Shown one piece after another: positions 24,898-33,167 of a DNA stretch of 41,695 bases (the stretch's first letter is position 1; the number at the start of each line of letters is the position of its first letter). The notes below the pieces were generated by a model, which saw only the letters and a program-made list of their open reading frames with translations, was not told the DNA's origin and searched no databases. This DNA is from Chloroflexota bacterium. Lineage in GTDB: Bacteria > Chloroflexota > Anaerolineae > UBA4142. Both the position numbers and the translations under genes were made by a program. The stretch is from positions 1 to 41,695 of the forward strand of contig JACRPR010000067.1 in the NCBI GenBank assembly GCA_016223105.1. Reading direction: 5' to 3'.

Positions 24898-27183
24898 ATG
24901 TTGCTCGTTTTCTTTGCGCTCGCGTTCACGGCTGGCATTGCAATTTCCGCGCTCATCCCGCTCCCCGCGCTCGCGTGGGCGTGGTGGCTCGTGCTTCCCA
25001 TCGGCTTGCTCCTCATTTGGTGGCGCGATCCAATCCTGGTTCGCGCGCATTTCGTCCTGCTGTTTTTCATTCTCGGCGCGACGCGTTACGCGTTCGCGCG
25101 TCCCACGTTCGATGAAAATTCACTCGCGACCTGGAATGATCGCGGCGCGCGCGCGTTAATTGGCGACGTGATTGATCCGCCCGAAGTCCGCGACTATACG
25201 ACCCAGGTTCGACTCGCGGTTACGCGCGTGCGCGAGGGCGACGCGTGGCGCGCGGTGTCCGGGCTTGCGCTCGTCAACGCGCCGCGCGAAGGCGACGTGC
25301 GCTACGGCGACCGCCTCCAGGTGTACGGCGAACCGGCGACGCCGCCGGAATTCGAGGATTGGTCATACAAAGAGTATCTCGCGCGGCAAAATATTCATTC
25401 ACTTGTGCGCGTGTACGGCGGCGTGAAAATTCTCGAACGCGATCAGGGCAATCCGTTCTTTGCCGCGCTCTACGCGTTTCGCGATCGCGCGCACGCGGCG
25501 ATTCTCACGATTTTCCCGGAACCGGCGGCGGCTCTGCTCGCCGGGATTTTGCTCGGCGTCGAGTCCGGCATCCCGCGCGATTTGCGCGACGCGTTCAGCG
25601 CGACGAACACCGCGCACATCGTCGCGATTTCCGGTTTCAACATCGCGATCATCGCCGGCATCCTTACGAAATTCGCGCAACGCGTTTTTCCGCGCGGCGC
25701 GACGCTCGTCGTGATTGGCGGTCTCGCGGTGTACACGTTGCTCGTCGGCGCGAGCGCGTCGGTTGTGCGCGCGGCGGTGATGGGATCGCTCGGCGTCCTT
25801 GCGCTCCAAGTGCGCCGACCGAATGACGCGCTCAACGCGCTCGCCGTGTCCGCAATTTTGATGACCGCATGGAATCCGTTCACGCTGTACGATATGGGAT
25901 TCCAGTTAAGTTTTCTCGCGACCCTGGGATTGATTTTGTACGTAACGCCGTTGACGAACGCGTTCGAAAAATTTTTCGCGCGATTTTTTCCGAGCGACCG
26001 CGCGAAGCAAATCGTCGGCGCGCTCGGCGATTCACTCATTGTGACGATTGCCGCGCAGATCACGACGACGCCGTTGATCGTGTTCGCGTTTCATCGCGTT
26101 TCGTTCGTCGGCTTGATCGCGAATTTGCTTGTGCTCCCCGCGCAACCGGCGGTGATGATCCTGGGTGGCATCGCGATGTTTGTCGCGCTGGTCATTCAGC
26201 CCATCGGTCAAGTTCTCGCGTGGCTCGCTCTGCCATTTCTCGAATGGACGATCCTCATCGTGCAAGCGTTTGCAAATTTGCCGAACGCGTCCATCGAAGT
26301 CGGTCGCTTTGACATCATTCTGTTGTTCATCAGTTACGCGATTTTGTTTGGCATTACGCTCGTGGATGGGCGCGCCGTGCGCGCACGCGTCGGTTTGCGC
26401 CCGGTGTTCGCGCTGGGCATCGCGTTGATCGCGGGCGTGTGGGCGTGGAATCTCGCGCTGACCGCGCCGGATGGCAAAACGCACCTCACATTTTTCGATG
26501 CGAGCGGCGCGGCGACATTCATTCGTACGCCGCGCGGCGCGAAAATTTTGGTTGACGGCGGCGCTTCACCGAGCGCGACGCTCGCGGCACTGGGACAGCG
26601 TTTGCCGTTCTGGGATCGCGCGCTCGACCTGGTTGTGTTGACAAACCCGGACGAAGATCATCTCGCGGGATTGATCGCGGCGCTTGAGCGGTACGACATC
26701 GCGCAGATCGTCGCGGTGAAAATGCCGGCGAAGCCGAATGACGCGCAGAAAAAATGGAGCGCGTTGATCGCGCAGAAACGCGTCCCGGTTTTGAGCGCGC
26801 ACGCCGGTTTGCAAATCGCGTTCGAGCGCGACATCCGTTTTGAAATCGCGCACGCGCGCGCGGACGCGAGCGGCGCAATCGCGCAAGTGCGCGCGGGGAA
26901 CGTCGCGTTTTTATTCGCGGACAGCGCGAGCGCGAGCGATCAAATCGCGCTCGACGACATCACCGCGACGGTGTTGATCGCGCCGCACAAACTTGCGCCG
27001 GAATTTTTCGATGCGGTCAATCCGCAATTCGCGATTTTGTTTGTCGGGCGCGGCGCGCGTGATCAACCTGCCGCCGATTTGCTGGCGATGCTCGCGCGCG
27101 CGACGATTTTGCGAACGGATGAACGCGGGACAATCGAGTTTGTTGTGGACGCGCAAACGGTGGCGGTGCGGACGGCGCGTTGA
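24898..27183 (+). CDS. comEC: ComEC/Rec2 family DNA-uptake channel protein
   Basis: 761 residues, the usual full length. N-terminal helices, an OB-like domain (about 75-170), the Competence core (AGILLGVESGIPRDLRDAF, TNTAHIVAISGFNIAIIAGIL, ASASVVRAAVMG) with about ten helices, and a C-terminal metallo-beta-lactamase-like domain (from about 525). ComEC carries single-stranded DNA across the membrane; the C-terminal domain is thought to degrade the other strand. Here that domain departs from family motifs: FDASGAATFIRTP replaces the DVGQGDA pattern and TNPDEDHLAGL replaces THPDADH, so the first His is Asn. Metal binding there is doubtful. The stop overlaps the next promoter. Confidence 0.92.
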   Translation: MLLVFFALAFTAGIAISALIPLPALAWAWWLVLPIGLLLIWWRDPILVRAHFVLLFFILGATRYAFARPTFDENSLATWNDRGARALIGDVIDPPEVRDYTTQVRLAVTRVREGDAWRAVSGLALVNAPREGDVRYGDRLQVYGEPATPPEFEDWSYKEYLARQNIHSLVRVYGGVKILERDQGNPFFAALYAFRDRAHAAILTIFPEPAAALLAGILLGVESGIPRDLRDAFSATNTAHIVAISGFNIAIIAGILTKFAQRVFPRGATLVVIGGLAVYTLLVGASASVVRAAVMGSLGVLALQVRRPNDALNALAVSAILMTAWNPFTLYDMGFQLSFLATLGLILYVTPLTNAFEKFFARFFPSDRAKQIVGALGDSLIVTIAAQITTTPLIVFAFHRVSFVGLIANLLVLPAQPAVMILGGIAMFVALVIQPIGQVLAWLALPFLEWTILIVQAFANLPNASIEVGRFDIILLFISYAILFGITLVDGRAVRARVGLRPVFALGIALIAGVWAWNLALTAPDGKTHLTFFDASGAATFIRTPRGAKILVDGGASPSATLAALGQRLPFWDRALDLVVLTNPDEDHLAGLIAALERYDIAQIVAVKMPAKPNDAQKKWSALIAQKRVPVLSAHAGLQIAFERDIRFEIAHARADASGAIAQVRAGNVAFLFADSASASDQIALDDITATVLIAPHKLAPEFFDAVNPQFAILFVGRGARDQPAADLLAMLARATILRTDERGTIEFVVDAQTVAVRTAR

Positions 27184-27208
27184 CACGCACGCCGCACCGT
27201 GCTATCAT
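27180..27208 (+). promoter_or_regulatory. Promoter of the M3 peptidase
   Basis: TTGACA (27180-27185, overlapping the comEC stop codon), 17-nt spacer, TATCAT (27203-27208) with TGC before it. Start near 27215, ATG at 27242 behind AAGGAGAG. Confidence 0.8.
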
Positions 27209-27241
27209 TTGCGCCGTTCGTAATTCATCAAGGAGAGAAAT

Positions 27242-29038
27242 ATGCCATCGAATACTTTTGTGCCTGGGCGTTGGAATCTGCGCGATGTTCTGCCTGCGTC
27301 GAGCGGATCCGAGTTCGACGCCATCGTAAACGAAGCAAAGGAACGCGTCGCGCGTTTTGAAACTTTTCGCGCGAAATTATCGGACGAGATGGAGGAAGCG
27401 GAATTTCTCAACATCGTGCGCGAGTCCGAAGCGTTGACGGTGATCGGGCATCGCATCGGCGCGTACGGTGGATTGTGGTTTTCGGAAGACACGCAATCGT
27501 CCGCGGCGTTGACGTTTCAACGCCAAACGCGGCAATTGCTCACCGAGTTGGGCAATCGCACCTTGTTCTTTTCGTTGTGGTGGAAAACTTTGCGCGATGA
27601 CGCGGCGGCGCGCTTGATGCAAAATTCCGGCGATTGGAAATATCACCTCGAAAGCGAGCGACTGTTCAAACCGCACACGCTCTCCGAGCCAGAAGAAAAA
27701 ATCGTCAACCTCAAAGATGTAAACGGCATTGACGGTTTAGTCACGCTGTACGATATGTTGACGAACGCGTACGAATTTACGCTCAAGGTCAAGCGGCGCG
27801 CGAAAAAATTAAATCGCGAATCGTTGATGATGTACGTGCGCGATCCGAATCCGGCTATGCGCGCGGCGGCATACCAGGAACTCTATCGCGTGTACGGCGA
27901 GCAAGGCAAAGCCCTCGCGCAAATCTACGCGTATCGCGCGCAAGATTGGCGCACCGAGCAAGTGCAACTGCGAAAATTTTCATCGCCGCTCGCGGTTCGC
28001 AATCTTGCGAACGACATTCCCGACGCGGCGACCGAAGTATTGCTCGAAACGATTCGCGCGAACGCGCCGGTATTTCAACGTTATTTCAAACAAAAAGCGA
28101 AATGGCTCGGTTTGCGAAAATTGCGCCGCTATGATATTTACGCGCCGCTCGCGCCCGCTGATAAAAAATATCCGTACGCGCGCGCGGTCGAAATGGTGTT
28201 GGACAGTTTCGATTCGTTTTCGCCGGTGATCGCGAATCACGCGCGGCGCGTGTTCGAGGAGCAACACGTTGATTCCGAAATTCGCAAGGGCAAGGCGAGC
28301 GGCGCGTTCTGCGCGAGCGTTTTGCCGGGAATGGCGCCGTACGTTTTGCTCAACTACACCGGGCGCGCGCGCGATGTCGCGACAATGGCACACGAGTTCG
28401 GGCACGCGATCCACGCGTTGCTCGCGGAAAAACATTCGGTCTTTACGTTTCACTCGGCATTGCCGCTCGCGGAAACCGCGTCCGTGTTCGGCGAAATGAT
28501 CTTGACCGATCGCTTGCTCGCGGCTGAAAAAGATGTGGACGTGCGCCGCGACATTCTCGCGACGAAACTTGACGACACGTACGCGACGGTGATGCGGCAA
28601 GCGTTCTTCGTTCTGTTTGAACGCGAGGCGCACGAATTGATCGCGCAAGGCAAATCGGTCGAAGCGATCAACGCGCGTTATCTCGAAAATCTCAAAGAAC
28701 AATTCGGCGACGCGGTGGAGATTGGCAAAGAATTTCAATGGGAGTGGATCAGCATTCCGCATTTCTACCACGTTCCGTTTTACACTTACGCGTACTCATT
28801 CGGCAATTTGCTCACGCTATCGCTCTACAAACAATTTCGCAAAGAGGGCGAAGCGTTCAAGCCGCGCTATATGAAATTGCTCGCGTACGGCGGCTCGGCA
28901 AGTCCCAAGCACATTCTCACCGAAGCCGGGATGGATATGACCTCGAAAGAATTTTGGCAAGGCGGGTTCGATGTGATCAAAGAATGGATGGACGAACTCG
29001 AAGCGTTGCCGGTCGGAAAACGCAAACGGAAGAAATAA
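27242..29038 (+). CDS. pepF: M3 family oligoendopeptidase F
   Basis: 598 residues, the normal PepF length. The zinc site HEFGHAIHALL (bases about 28390-28422) holds HExxH, and the downstream Glu lies in ALPLAETASVFGEMIL; the catalytic-domain end has EWISIPHFYHVPFYTYAYSFG with the conserved His/Tyr cluster. Cytosolic enzymes of this clan cut peptides of roughly 7-17 residues. No signal peptide. The start ATG at 27242 has AAGGAGAG at 7-nt spacing and its own TTGACA promoter, so it is probably a single-gene unit; a perfect heptamer hairpin (29064-29105) follows. Confidence 0.95.
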   Translation: MPSNTFVPGRWNLRDVLPASSGSEFDAIVNEAKERVARFETFRAKLSDEMEEAEFLNIVRESEALTVIGHRIGAYGGLWFSEDTQSSAALTFQRQTRQLLTELGNRTLFFSLWWKTLRDDAAARLMQNSGDWKYHLESERLFKPHTLSEPEEKIVNLKDVNGIDGLVTLYDMLTNAYEFTLKVKRRAKKLNRESLMMYVRDPNPAMRAAAYQELYRVYGEQGKALAQIYAYRAQDWRTEQVQLRKFSSPLAVRNLANDIPDAATEVLLETIRANAPVFQRYFKQKAKWLGLRKLRRYDIYAPLAPADKKYPYARAVEMVLDSFDSFSPVIANHARRVFEEQHVDSEIRKGKASGAFCASVLPGMAPYVLLNYTGRARDVATMAHEFGHAIHALLAEKHSVFTFHSALPLAETASVFGEMILTDRLLAAEKDVDVRRDILATKLDDTYATVMRQAFFVLFEREAHELIAQGKSVEAINARYLENLKEQFGDAVEIGKEFQWEWISIPHFYHVPFYTYAYSFGNLLTLSLYKQFRKEGEAFKPRYMKLLAYGGSASPKHILTEAGMDMTSKEFWQGGFDVIKEWMDELEALPVGKRKRKK

Positions 29039-29063
29039 AACGTAAAGCGTAAAACGTGAAATA

Positions 29064-29105
29064 TGATGCGTGATGCGTGAATCACAAATCACGCATCACG
29101 CATCA
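29064..29105. repeat. TGATGCG heptamer hairpin
   Basis: Arms 29064-29080 and 29089-29105 (TGATGCGTGATGCGTGA) are perfect complements around ATCACAAA. Each arm is 2.4 copies of a 7-nt unit. Likely the terminator of pepF. Confidence 0.85.
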
Positions 29106-29111
29106 CTTGTT

Positions 29112-29140
29112 TTGCGCGACACTCCAACTTGGTGTAAAAT
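29112..29140 (+). promoter_or_regulatory. Promoter of the FAH-family gene
   Basis: TTGCGC (29112-29117), 17-nt spacer, TAAAAT (29135-29140). Start near 29147; ATG at 29182 behind CGGGAG. Confidence 0.65.
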
Positions 29141-29181
29141 CCAACTCACCATTTACCAATTACCTTTTTACGGGAGTCCTT

Positions 29182-30099
29182 ATGAAACTTGTTACGTTTG
29201 AAGCCGGTGGACAGATCCGCTTGGGCGCGGCGCGCGGCGACACGGTGATCGATCTCAATCTCGCGCGCGCGATGTTTCTCGCGGCGCGTGGCAATGAGAT
29301 CAGGTATCTCGCGGACGACATGCTCGATTTCATTCAGCAGGGCGAAGAAGCGTGGGACGCCGCGAACGAAACGCTCGAATTTCTCGGCAGTCGGATGGTC
29401 GAGGGCATTGTGTTTCAAGCGGACGCGGTGAAACTGCACGCGCCGCTTCTCACGCCGCCGAAAATTATCGCGATTGGTTTGAATTACGGCGAGCATCGCC
29501 AGGAACAAGACATTCTGCAAGACCAGGATTTTTATCCGATCCTCTTTCCAAAATTTCCAAGTTCGATCAACGCGCCCGGCGCGCCGATCACCTGGGATCC
29601 GAAACTCACGCAAAAAGTGGATTACGAAGCGGAACTCGGCGTCGTGATCGGCAAACGCGCGCGGCGCGTGTCGGAAATCGAAGCGCTCGAATTCGTGTTC
29701 GGGTTTTGCAATCTCAACGACATTAGCGCGCGCGATTTACAATTCGACGAGCGCGGCGGCAAGCAATGGGCGCGCGGCAAATCGCTCGACACGTTTTGTC
29801 CGATCGGTCCGTACATCGTCTCGCGCGACGCGATCGCCGATCCACAAAATCTGACGATTCAATGTTGGGTCAATGGCGATCTGCGCCAAAATTCAAACAC
29901 GGCGAATATGATCGCGGGCGTTGCGAAATTGATCGCGTTTATTTCACACGGCATCACGTTGACACCGGGCGACATTATCGCGAGCGGCACGCCGTCCGGC
30001 GTCGGGCATCATCGCACACCGCCGGAATACCTCAAGCCCGGCGATGTGGTTGAAGTTCAAGTCGAAGGGCTGGGACGATTGAAAAATCCGATTGAATGA
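29182..30099 (+). CDS. Fumarylacetoacetate hydrolase family protein
   Basis: 305 residues. The FAH fold appears from about residue 90 on: PPKIIAIGLNYGEHRQEQ, LFPKFPSSINAPGAPI, VDYEAELGVVIGKRARRV with the metal Glu residues, GFCNLNDISARDLQ with the metal Asp, KSLDTFCPIGPYIV, and the closing GDIIASGTPSGVGHHRTP and LKPGDVVEVQVEGLG. Members are Mg/Mn enzymes acting on beta-diketo or 2-keto acids in aromatic degradation, or oxaloacetate decarboxylases/tautomerases; the exact substrate is not readable. The N-terminal ~80 residues are the usual FAH beta cap. ATG at 29182 chosen over the longer frame that runs into the repeat. Confidence 0.93.
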   Translation: MKLVTFEAGGQIRLGAARGDTVIDLNLARAMFLAARGNEIRYLADDMLDFIQQGEEAWDAANETLEFLGSRMVEGIVFQADAVKLHAPLLTPPKIIAIGLNYGEHRQEQDILQDQDFYPILFPKFPSSINAPGAPITWDPKLTQKVDYEAELGVVIGKRARRVSEIEALEFVFGFCNLNDISARDLQFDERGGKQWARGKSLDTFCPIGPYIVSRDAIADPQNLTIQCWVNGDLRQNSNTANMIAGVAKLIAFISHGITLTPGDIIASGTPSGVGHHRTPPEYLKPGDVVEVQVEGLGRLKNPIE

Positions 30100-30101
30100 A
30101 A

Positions 30102-30165
30102 ATCGAGGGGGAGAGCGGGAGAGTGGGAGATTTTCTCCCCCTCTCCCACTCCCCCACGCTCCCCA
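30102..30165. repeat. Imperfect G-rich/C-rich hairpin
   Basis: GGGGGAGAGCGGGAGAGTGG is followed by a complementary CTCCCCCTCTCCCACTCC run. It ends just before the MscS start at 30175 and belongs to the intergenic repeat class seen throughout. Confidence 0.65.
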
Positions 30166-30174
30166 TCATTTGCA

Positions 30175-30681
30175 ATGGAACAATTCATTTCGCAATGGGG
30201 TCCCGCGTCATCAACATTCCTCGTCCGCGCGCTCTGGGCATTCGCGATTTTTCTGATCGCGTTTTCGCTGTCCGATACCACTCAACGCGCCGCGCAAAAA
30301 AATCTCGCGCGCACGGGCGCGGGACCGAACTCGGTTTTATTTTTCGGACGCGTCGCGCAAACGGCGGCACTGCTCGTCGGCGGCGCGATTGCGCTCGCAG
30401 TGCTCGGCGTGGATTTGTCCGCGCTCGCGGCGATCCTGGGATTCCTCGCGGTTGCCGGGACGCTCGCGGTACAAGACATTACGCGCAACATTATCGCGGG
30501 CTGGTATTTGCTGATCGAGCGACCGTTTCAAGTTGGCGACATCGTGCGCGTTGAAGACCAGGAAGGCACGATTGAAAATGTGGGCGCACGCACGACGATT
30601 CTCCGCAACGCCGCTGGCGACCGCGTGATCGTGCCGAATCAAATCATGTTTACGAGCGTGGTAACGCAAAAGAAAAAGTAA
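30175..30681 (+). CDS. Short MscS-family mechanosensitive channel-like protein
   Basis: 168 residues: three hydrophobic segments (about 14-32, 55-82, 84-105) and a beta domain. The pore helix region GVDLSALAAILGFLAVAGTLAVQDITRNIIAG and the following RPFQVGDIVRVEDQEGTIENVGARTTILRNAAGDRVIVPNQIM are standard MscS TM3/beta signatures. The C-terminal alpha/beta vestibule of E. coli MscS is absent: the protein ends ten residues after the beta domain. It could be a minimal channel. A start at ATG 30175 directly follows a repeat; no clear Shine-Dalgarno is seen. Confidence 0.88.
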   Translation: MEQFISQWGPASSTFLVRALWAFAIFLIAFSLSDTTQRAAQKNLARTGAGPNSVLFFGRVAQTAALLVGGAIALAVLGVDLSALAAILGFLAVAGTLAVQDITRNIIAGWYLLIERPFQVGDIVRVEDQEGTIENVGARTTILRNAAGDRVIVPNQIMFTSVVTQKKK

Positions 30682-30685
30682 TGCT

Positions 30686-30765
30686 GTCCTTGCGAGCGAA
30701 GCAATCCCCGCGTGCTGGTTGGAGATTGCTTCGTCGCAAACTTCGCTCCTCGCAATGACAAAAAC
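30686..30765. repeat. GAGATTGCTTCG/CTCGCAATGAC dispersed palindrome
   Basis: CCTTGCGAGCGAAGCAATCC, a 14-nt loop, then GGAGATTGCTTCGTCG...CTCCTCGCAATGAC: two complementary halves. The same CTCGCAATGAC end is found in the small palindrome inside the glycosyltransferase gene at 40898-40930. Confidence 0.75.
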
Positions 30766-30780
30766 AAGGAAAGGAACGTT

Positions 30781-31509
30781 GTGAGACCGATCATTGGAAT
30801 TCCCGCGCGCCAAATCGAGTTTGAAGGCATCGCGCGTTTCGCGATGGCGACGACCTACACGCGCGCACTCGAACGCGCGGGCGGCGCGCCGCTGATTATT
30901 CCGCTCGAACTCGGCGCCGAAACTCTGCGCGCGATTTTCGCGCGGCTCGATGGCTTACTCTTCGCTGGCGGTGTGGATGTGCATCCGAAAGAATTTGGCG
31001 AGCCGATTGAAACATTTTGCGGCGCGATTGAAACCGACCGCGACGAAATCGAATTGAAACTCGCGCGCTGGGCAATCGCGGAAAATAAACCGATCCTGGG
31101 AATTTGTCGCGGCATCCAATTGATCAACATCGCCGCAGGCGGATCGTTGTACCAAGACATCGCCGCGCAAGTTCCCGACGTATTGCATCATCCGCACATC
31201 AAAGGTAATTCGTACGGACATCTCGCGCACACGATTGAGATCGCGCCGGGATCGCGTCTCTCGCGCGCGCTGGGCGCGACGCAAATGCAAGTGAATAGTT
31301 TGCATCATCAATCACTCAAAGCCATCGCGCCGGGATTTCAAATCGTCGCGCGCGCGCCGGATGGAATTGTCGAAGGGATCGAATCGCGCAATGGCGCGTT
31401 CGCGGTTGCGGTGCAATTTCACCCGGAATGGATGCAGGACGATGACGCGCGCGTGTTGAATTTGTTTCGCGATTTTGTGGACGTGGCGCGGGCGGCTCGC
31501 CCGCAATAA
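30781..31509 (+). CDS. Class I glutamine amidotransferase-like hydrolase (peptidase C26, PuuD-like)
   Basis: 242 residues. Catalytic nucleophile elbow PILGICRGIQLINIAAGGSL (Cys in GICRG), catalytic His and Glu in VQFHPEWM, and substrate-region motif FAGGVDVHPKEF, all as in gamma-glutamyl-gamma-aminobutyrate hydrolase and related C26 enzymes. Likely cuts a gamma-glutamyl amide bond; the exact substrate is open. GTG at 30781 (VRPIIGIPAR) is preferred, with AAGGAAAGGAACG before it; the earlier ATG at 30712 lies in the dispersed repeat. The last residues (VARAARPQ) and the stop come from one arm of another REP-like element. Confidence 0.9.
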   Translation: MRPIIGIPARQIEFEGIARFAMATTYTRALERAGGAPLIIPLELGAETLRAIFARLDGLLFAGGVDVHPKEFGEPIETFCGAIETDRDEIELKLARWAIAENKPILGICRGIQLINIAAGGSLYQDIAAQVPDVLHHPHIKGNSYGHLAHTIEIAPGSRLSRALGATQMQVNSLHHQSLKAIAPGFQIVARAPDGIVEGIESRNGAFAVAVQFHPEWMQDDDARVLNLFRDFVDVARAARPQ

Positions 31510-31536
31510 AAATCGCGGGCGAGCCGCCCGCGCCAC
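31483..31536. repeat. REP-like 22-bp inverted repeat overlapping a gene end
   Basis: Arms 31483-31504 and 31515-31536 (GTGGCGCGGGCGGCTCGCCC...) are exact complements with a 10-nt loop (AATAAAAATC). The left arm is coding sequence of the C26 hydrolase and the loop holds its TAA. Confidence 0.88.
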
Positions 31537-31547
31537 AGGAGTAGTTA

Positions 31548-33017
31548 ATGAATGTGCAGGAGATGGAACGCCGGTTTTTCGAACTGAAAGGCAAGTTCGA
31601 TGTCGGCGCGATCAGCGAAGATGAATTCAAAGCCGAGATCGCGAAATTGCAATTTGAAGACAAGGACGGCAAACGTTGGATGATTGGCGCGCAGAGCGGC
31701 AAATGGTACGTGAACGAAGGCGCGCGCTGGATTCCCGGCACGCCGCCCGGCGCGGAACCGCCGCCGCCCGAACCGCGCCTCACCGCGCCGAATCTTCCCG
31801 CCAAACCGGAAACTTTGCGCGCGCCCGCGCGCCCGCGCGTCGCGCCCGCATCGCCGGCGCGCGCGTTGCCGACACCATCTCTGCCGACATTGCCGATCAC
31901 CGGACCACTGCTCATCGTTACTGCCGGACTCACCGCGCTCGTGATCGTGTTGATCGCGTGGATCGCGATTGATTTGATGGTGCCGGGCAAACCGATCAGT
32001 AGTTTCTTTGGCAACATCACCGGCGGCGCGTCCGCGCCGCGCGCGTCCACGCCCATCGCCGCGCCGCCCGCCGCAAACAATTCCGCCGCGGTGATCGCGA
32101 TGGGCGACACATTATTTTTGCAGAGTCGCGTGGACGCCGCGATCACACAATATGCAAGCGCGTCCCAGATTACGCAAACAAATCCTGCGCCATTGATTCG
32201 CTGGTCGCGCGCGCTTGCGATGCGCGGACAAATGCAAGACGCGCTCACACGCGCGCAACAAGCGACGCAACGCGCGCCGAACGATGCCGAAGCGAACGCG
32301 CAACTTTGCCGCGCGCAATTGTGGAGCGGCGCAGTCGAAGACGCGGTCGCGACGTGTAATCGCGCGGTTCAGCAAGATTCCAAAAACGCGAACGCGCACG
32401 CGTTTCTCGCGGAAGCGTACTTGCACGTCGGTCGTCAAACCGACGCGCTCGCGCAGGCGCAACTCGCGTTGCAACTCGCACCGAACAGCGCGGAGGCGCA
32501 TCGCGCGCAAGCGTGGGTGTTGACGATGCAAGGTCAAAAAGAAAACGCGTTCGCGGAATGGAAACAAACGACCGTGCTCGAACCCGATTTGTTTTTCCGG
32601 CATTATGAATTTGCCGAAGCCCTGCGCGTTTATCTCGGCAATCCCGTCGACGCGATCCCGGCATATCAAAAATCCATCGCGCTGTACGGCGCGTACATTC
32701 CGGCGATTCACCGGCTCGGTCTCGCGTTGCTCGATGTCAAGAAACCGCTCGAAGCCGTGCCGCATTTGCAACGCGCGATCACGCTCGATCCGAATAACGC
32801 GACGGGCTATGCGTACCTCGGCATCGCGTTCGCGCAAGCGAATCAATGCAATCAAGCGCTTCCGTATTTCGATCACGCGTTGAAATTGGATCCGAATAAT
32901 TCCATCGCGCAAACCGGGTCGAAAGATTGCAAAGCCGGGACGCCGGTGAATTTGCCCGCGCCCGCGCCGCCGACCGTGCCGCTCCTCGCGCCGACACTCG
33001 TGCCGCCGAAACCGTAA
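31548..33017 (+). CDS. Membrane-anchored TPR protein with N-terminal SHOCT-like segment
   Basis: 489 residues. The N-terminus resembles a SHOCT/oligomerisation segment (ERRFFELKGKFDVGAISEDEFKAEIAKL cut at 7-35), followed by a W-rich motif (RWMIGAQSGKWYVNEGARWIPGTPP) common before tail anchors, a Pro-rich linker (70-115), one membrane helix (about 120-145) and an extracytoplasmic array of about seven TPR units (190-460; for example DAEANAQLCRAQLWSGAVEDA and ATGYAYLGIAFAQANQ). Ends in a Pro-rich tail. Probably a scaffold outside the membrane; partner unknown. ATG at 31548 follows GGAG just after a REP element. A terminator follows at 33029-33108. Confidence 0.85.
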   Translation: MNVQEMERRFFELKGKFDVGAISEDEFKAEIAKLQFEDKDGKRWMIGAQSGKWYVNEGARWIPGTPPGAEPPPPEPRLTAPNLPAKPETLRAPARPRVAPASPARALPTPSLPTLPITGPLLIVTAGLTALVIVLIAWIAIDLMVPGKPISSFFGNITGGASAPRASTPIAAPPAANNSAAVIAMGDTLFLQSRVDAAITQYASASQITQTNPAPLIRWSRALAMRGQMQDALTRAQQATQRAPNDAEANAQLCRAQLWSGAVEDAVATCNRAVQQDSKNANAHAFLAEAYLHVGRQTDALAQAQLALQLAPNSAEAHRAQAWVLTMQGQKENAFAEWKQTTVLEPDLFFRHYEFAEALRVYLGNPVDAIPAYQKSIALYGAYIPAIHRLGLALLDVKKPLEAVPHLQRAITLDPNNATGYAYLGIAFAQANQCNQALPYFDHALKLDPNNSIAQTGSKDCKAGTPVNLPAPAPPTVPLLAPTLVPPKP

Positions 33018-33028
33018 CGGACGCGATT

Positions 33029-33108
33029 AAAAAAATCGCTCGACTCGATCGGTTTGGAGTTGATGCCTGTGAATGGCTCACTCGCCGATTGAAGCGGGCG
33101 ATTTTTTT
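33029..33108 (+). terminator. Terminator-like hairpin with long structured loop
   Basis: AAAAAAATCGC (33029-33039) pairs with GCGATTTTTTT (33098-33108), giving an A/T-flanked stem usable on both strands. The 58-nt loop has a further GATCGG/CCGATT pairing, unusual for a simple terminator. It lies between the TPR gene and the polymer-forming protein gene. Confidence 0.6.
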
Positions 33109-33167
33109 ATGGCGCGCGATGTAACCAATCGCGCGTTCAAACGTAGAAAGAACCAGGAGGATGACCA

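Noticed and set aside
24743..24898. N-terminal extension of the two-span protein to 24898
   Set aside because: It crosses the -10 and the decayed hairpin; ATG 24742 has AAAGGAGAAG.
30712..30780. ATG-led extension of the C26 hydrolase
   Set aside because: It is translated from the dispersed GAGATTGCTTCG repeat; GTG 30781 has a good ribosome site.
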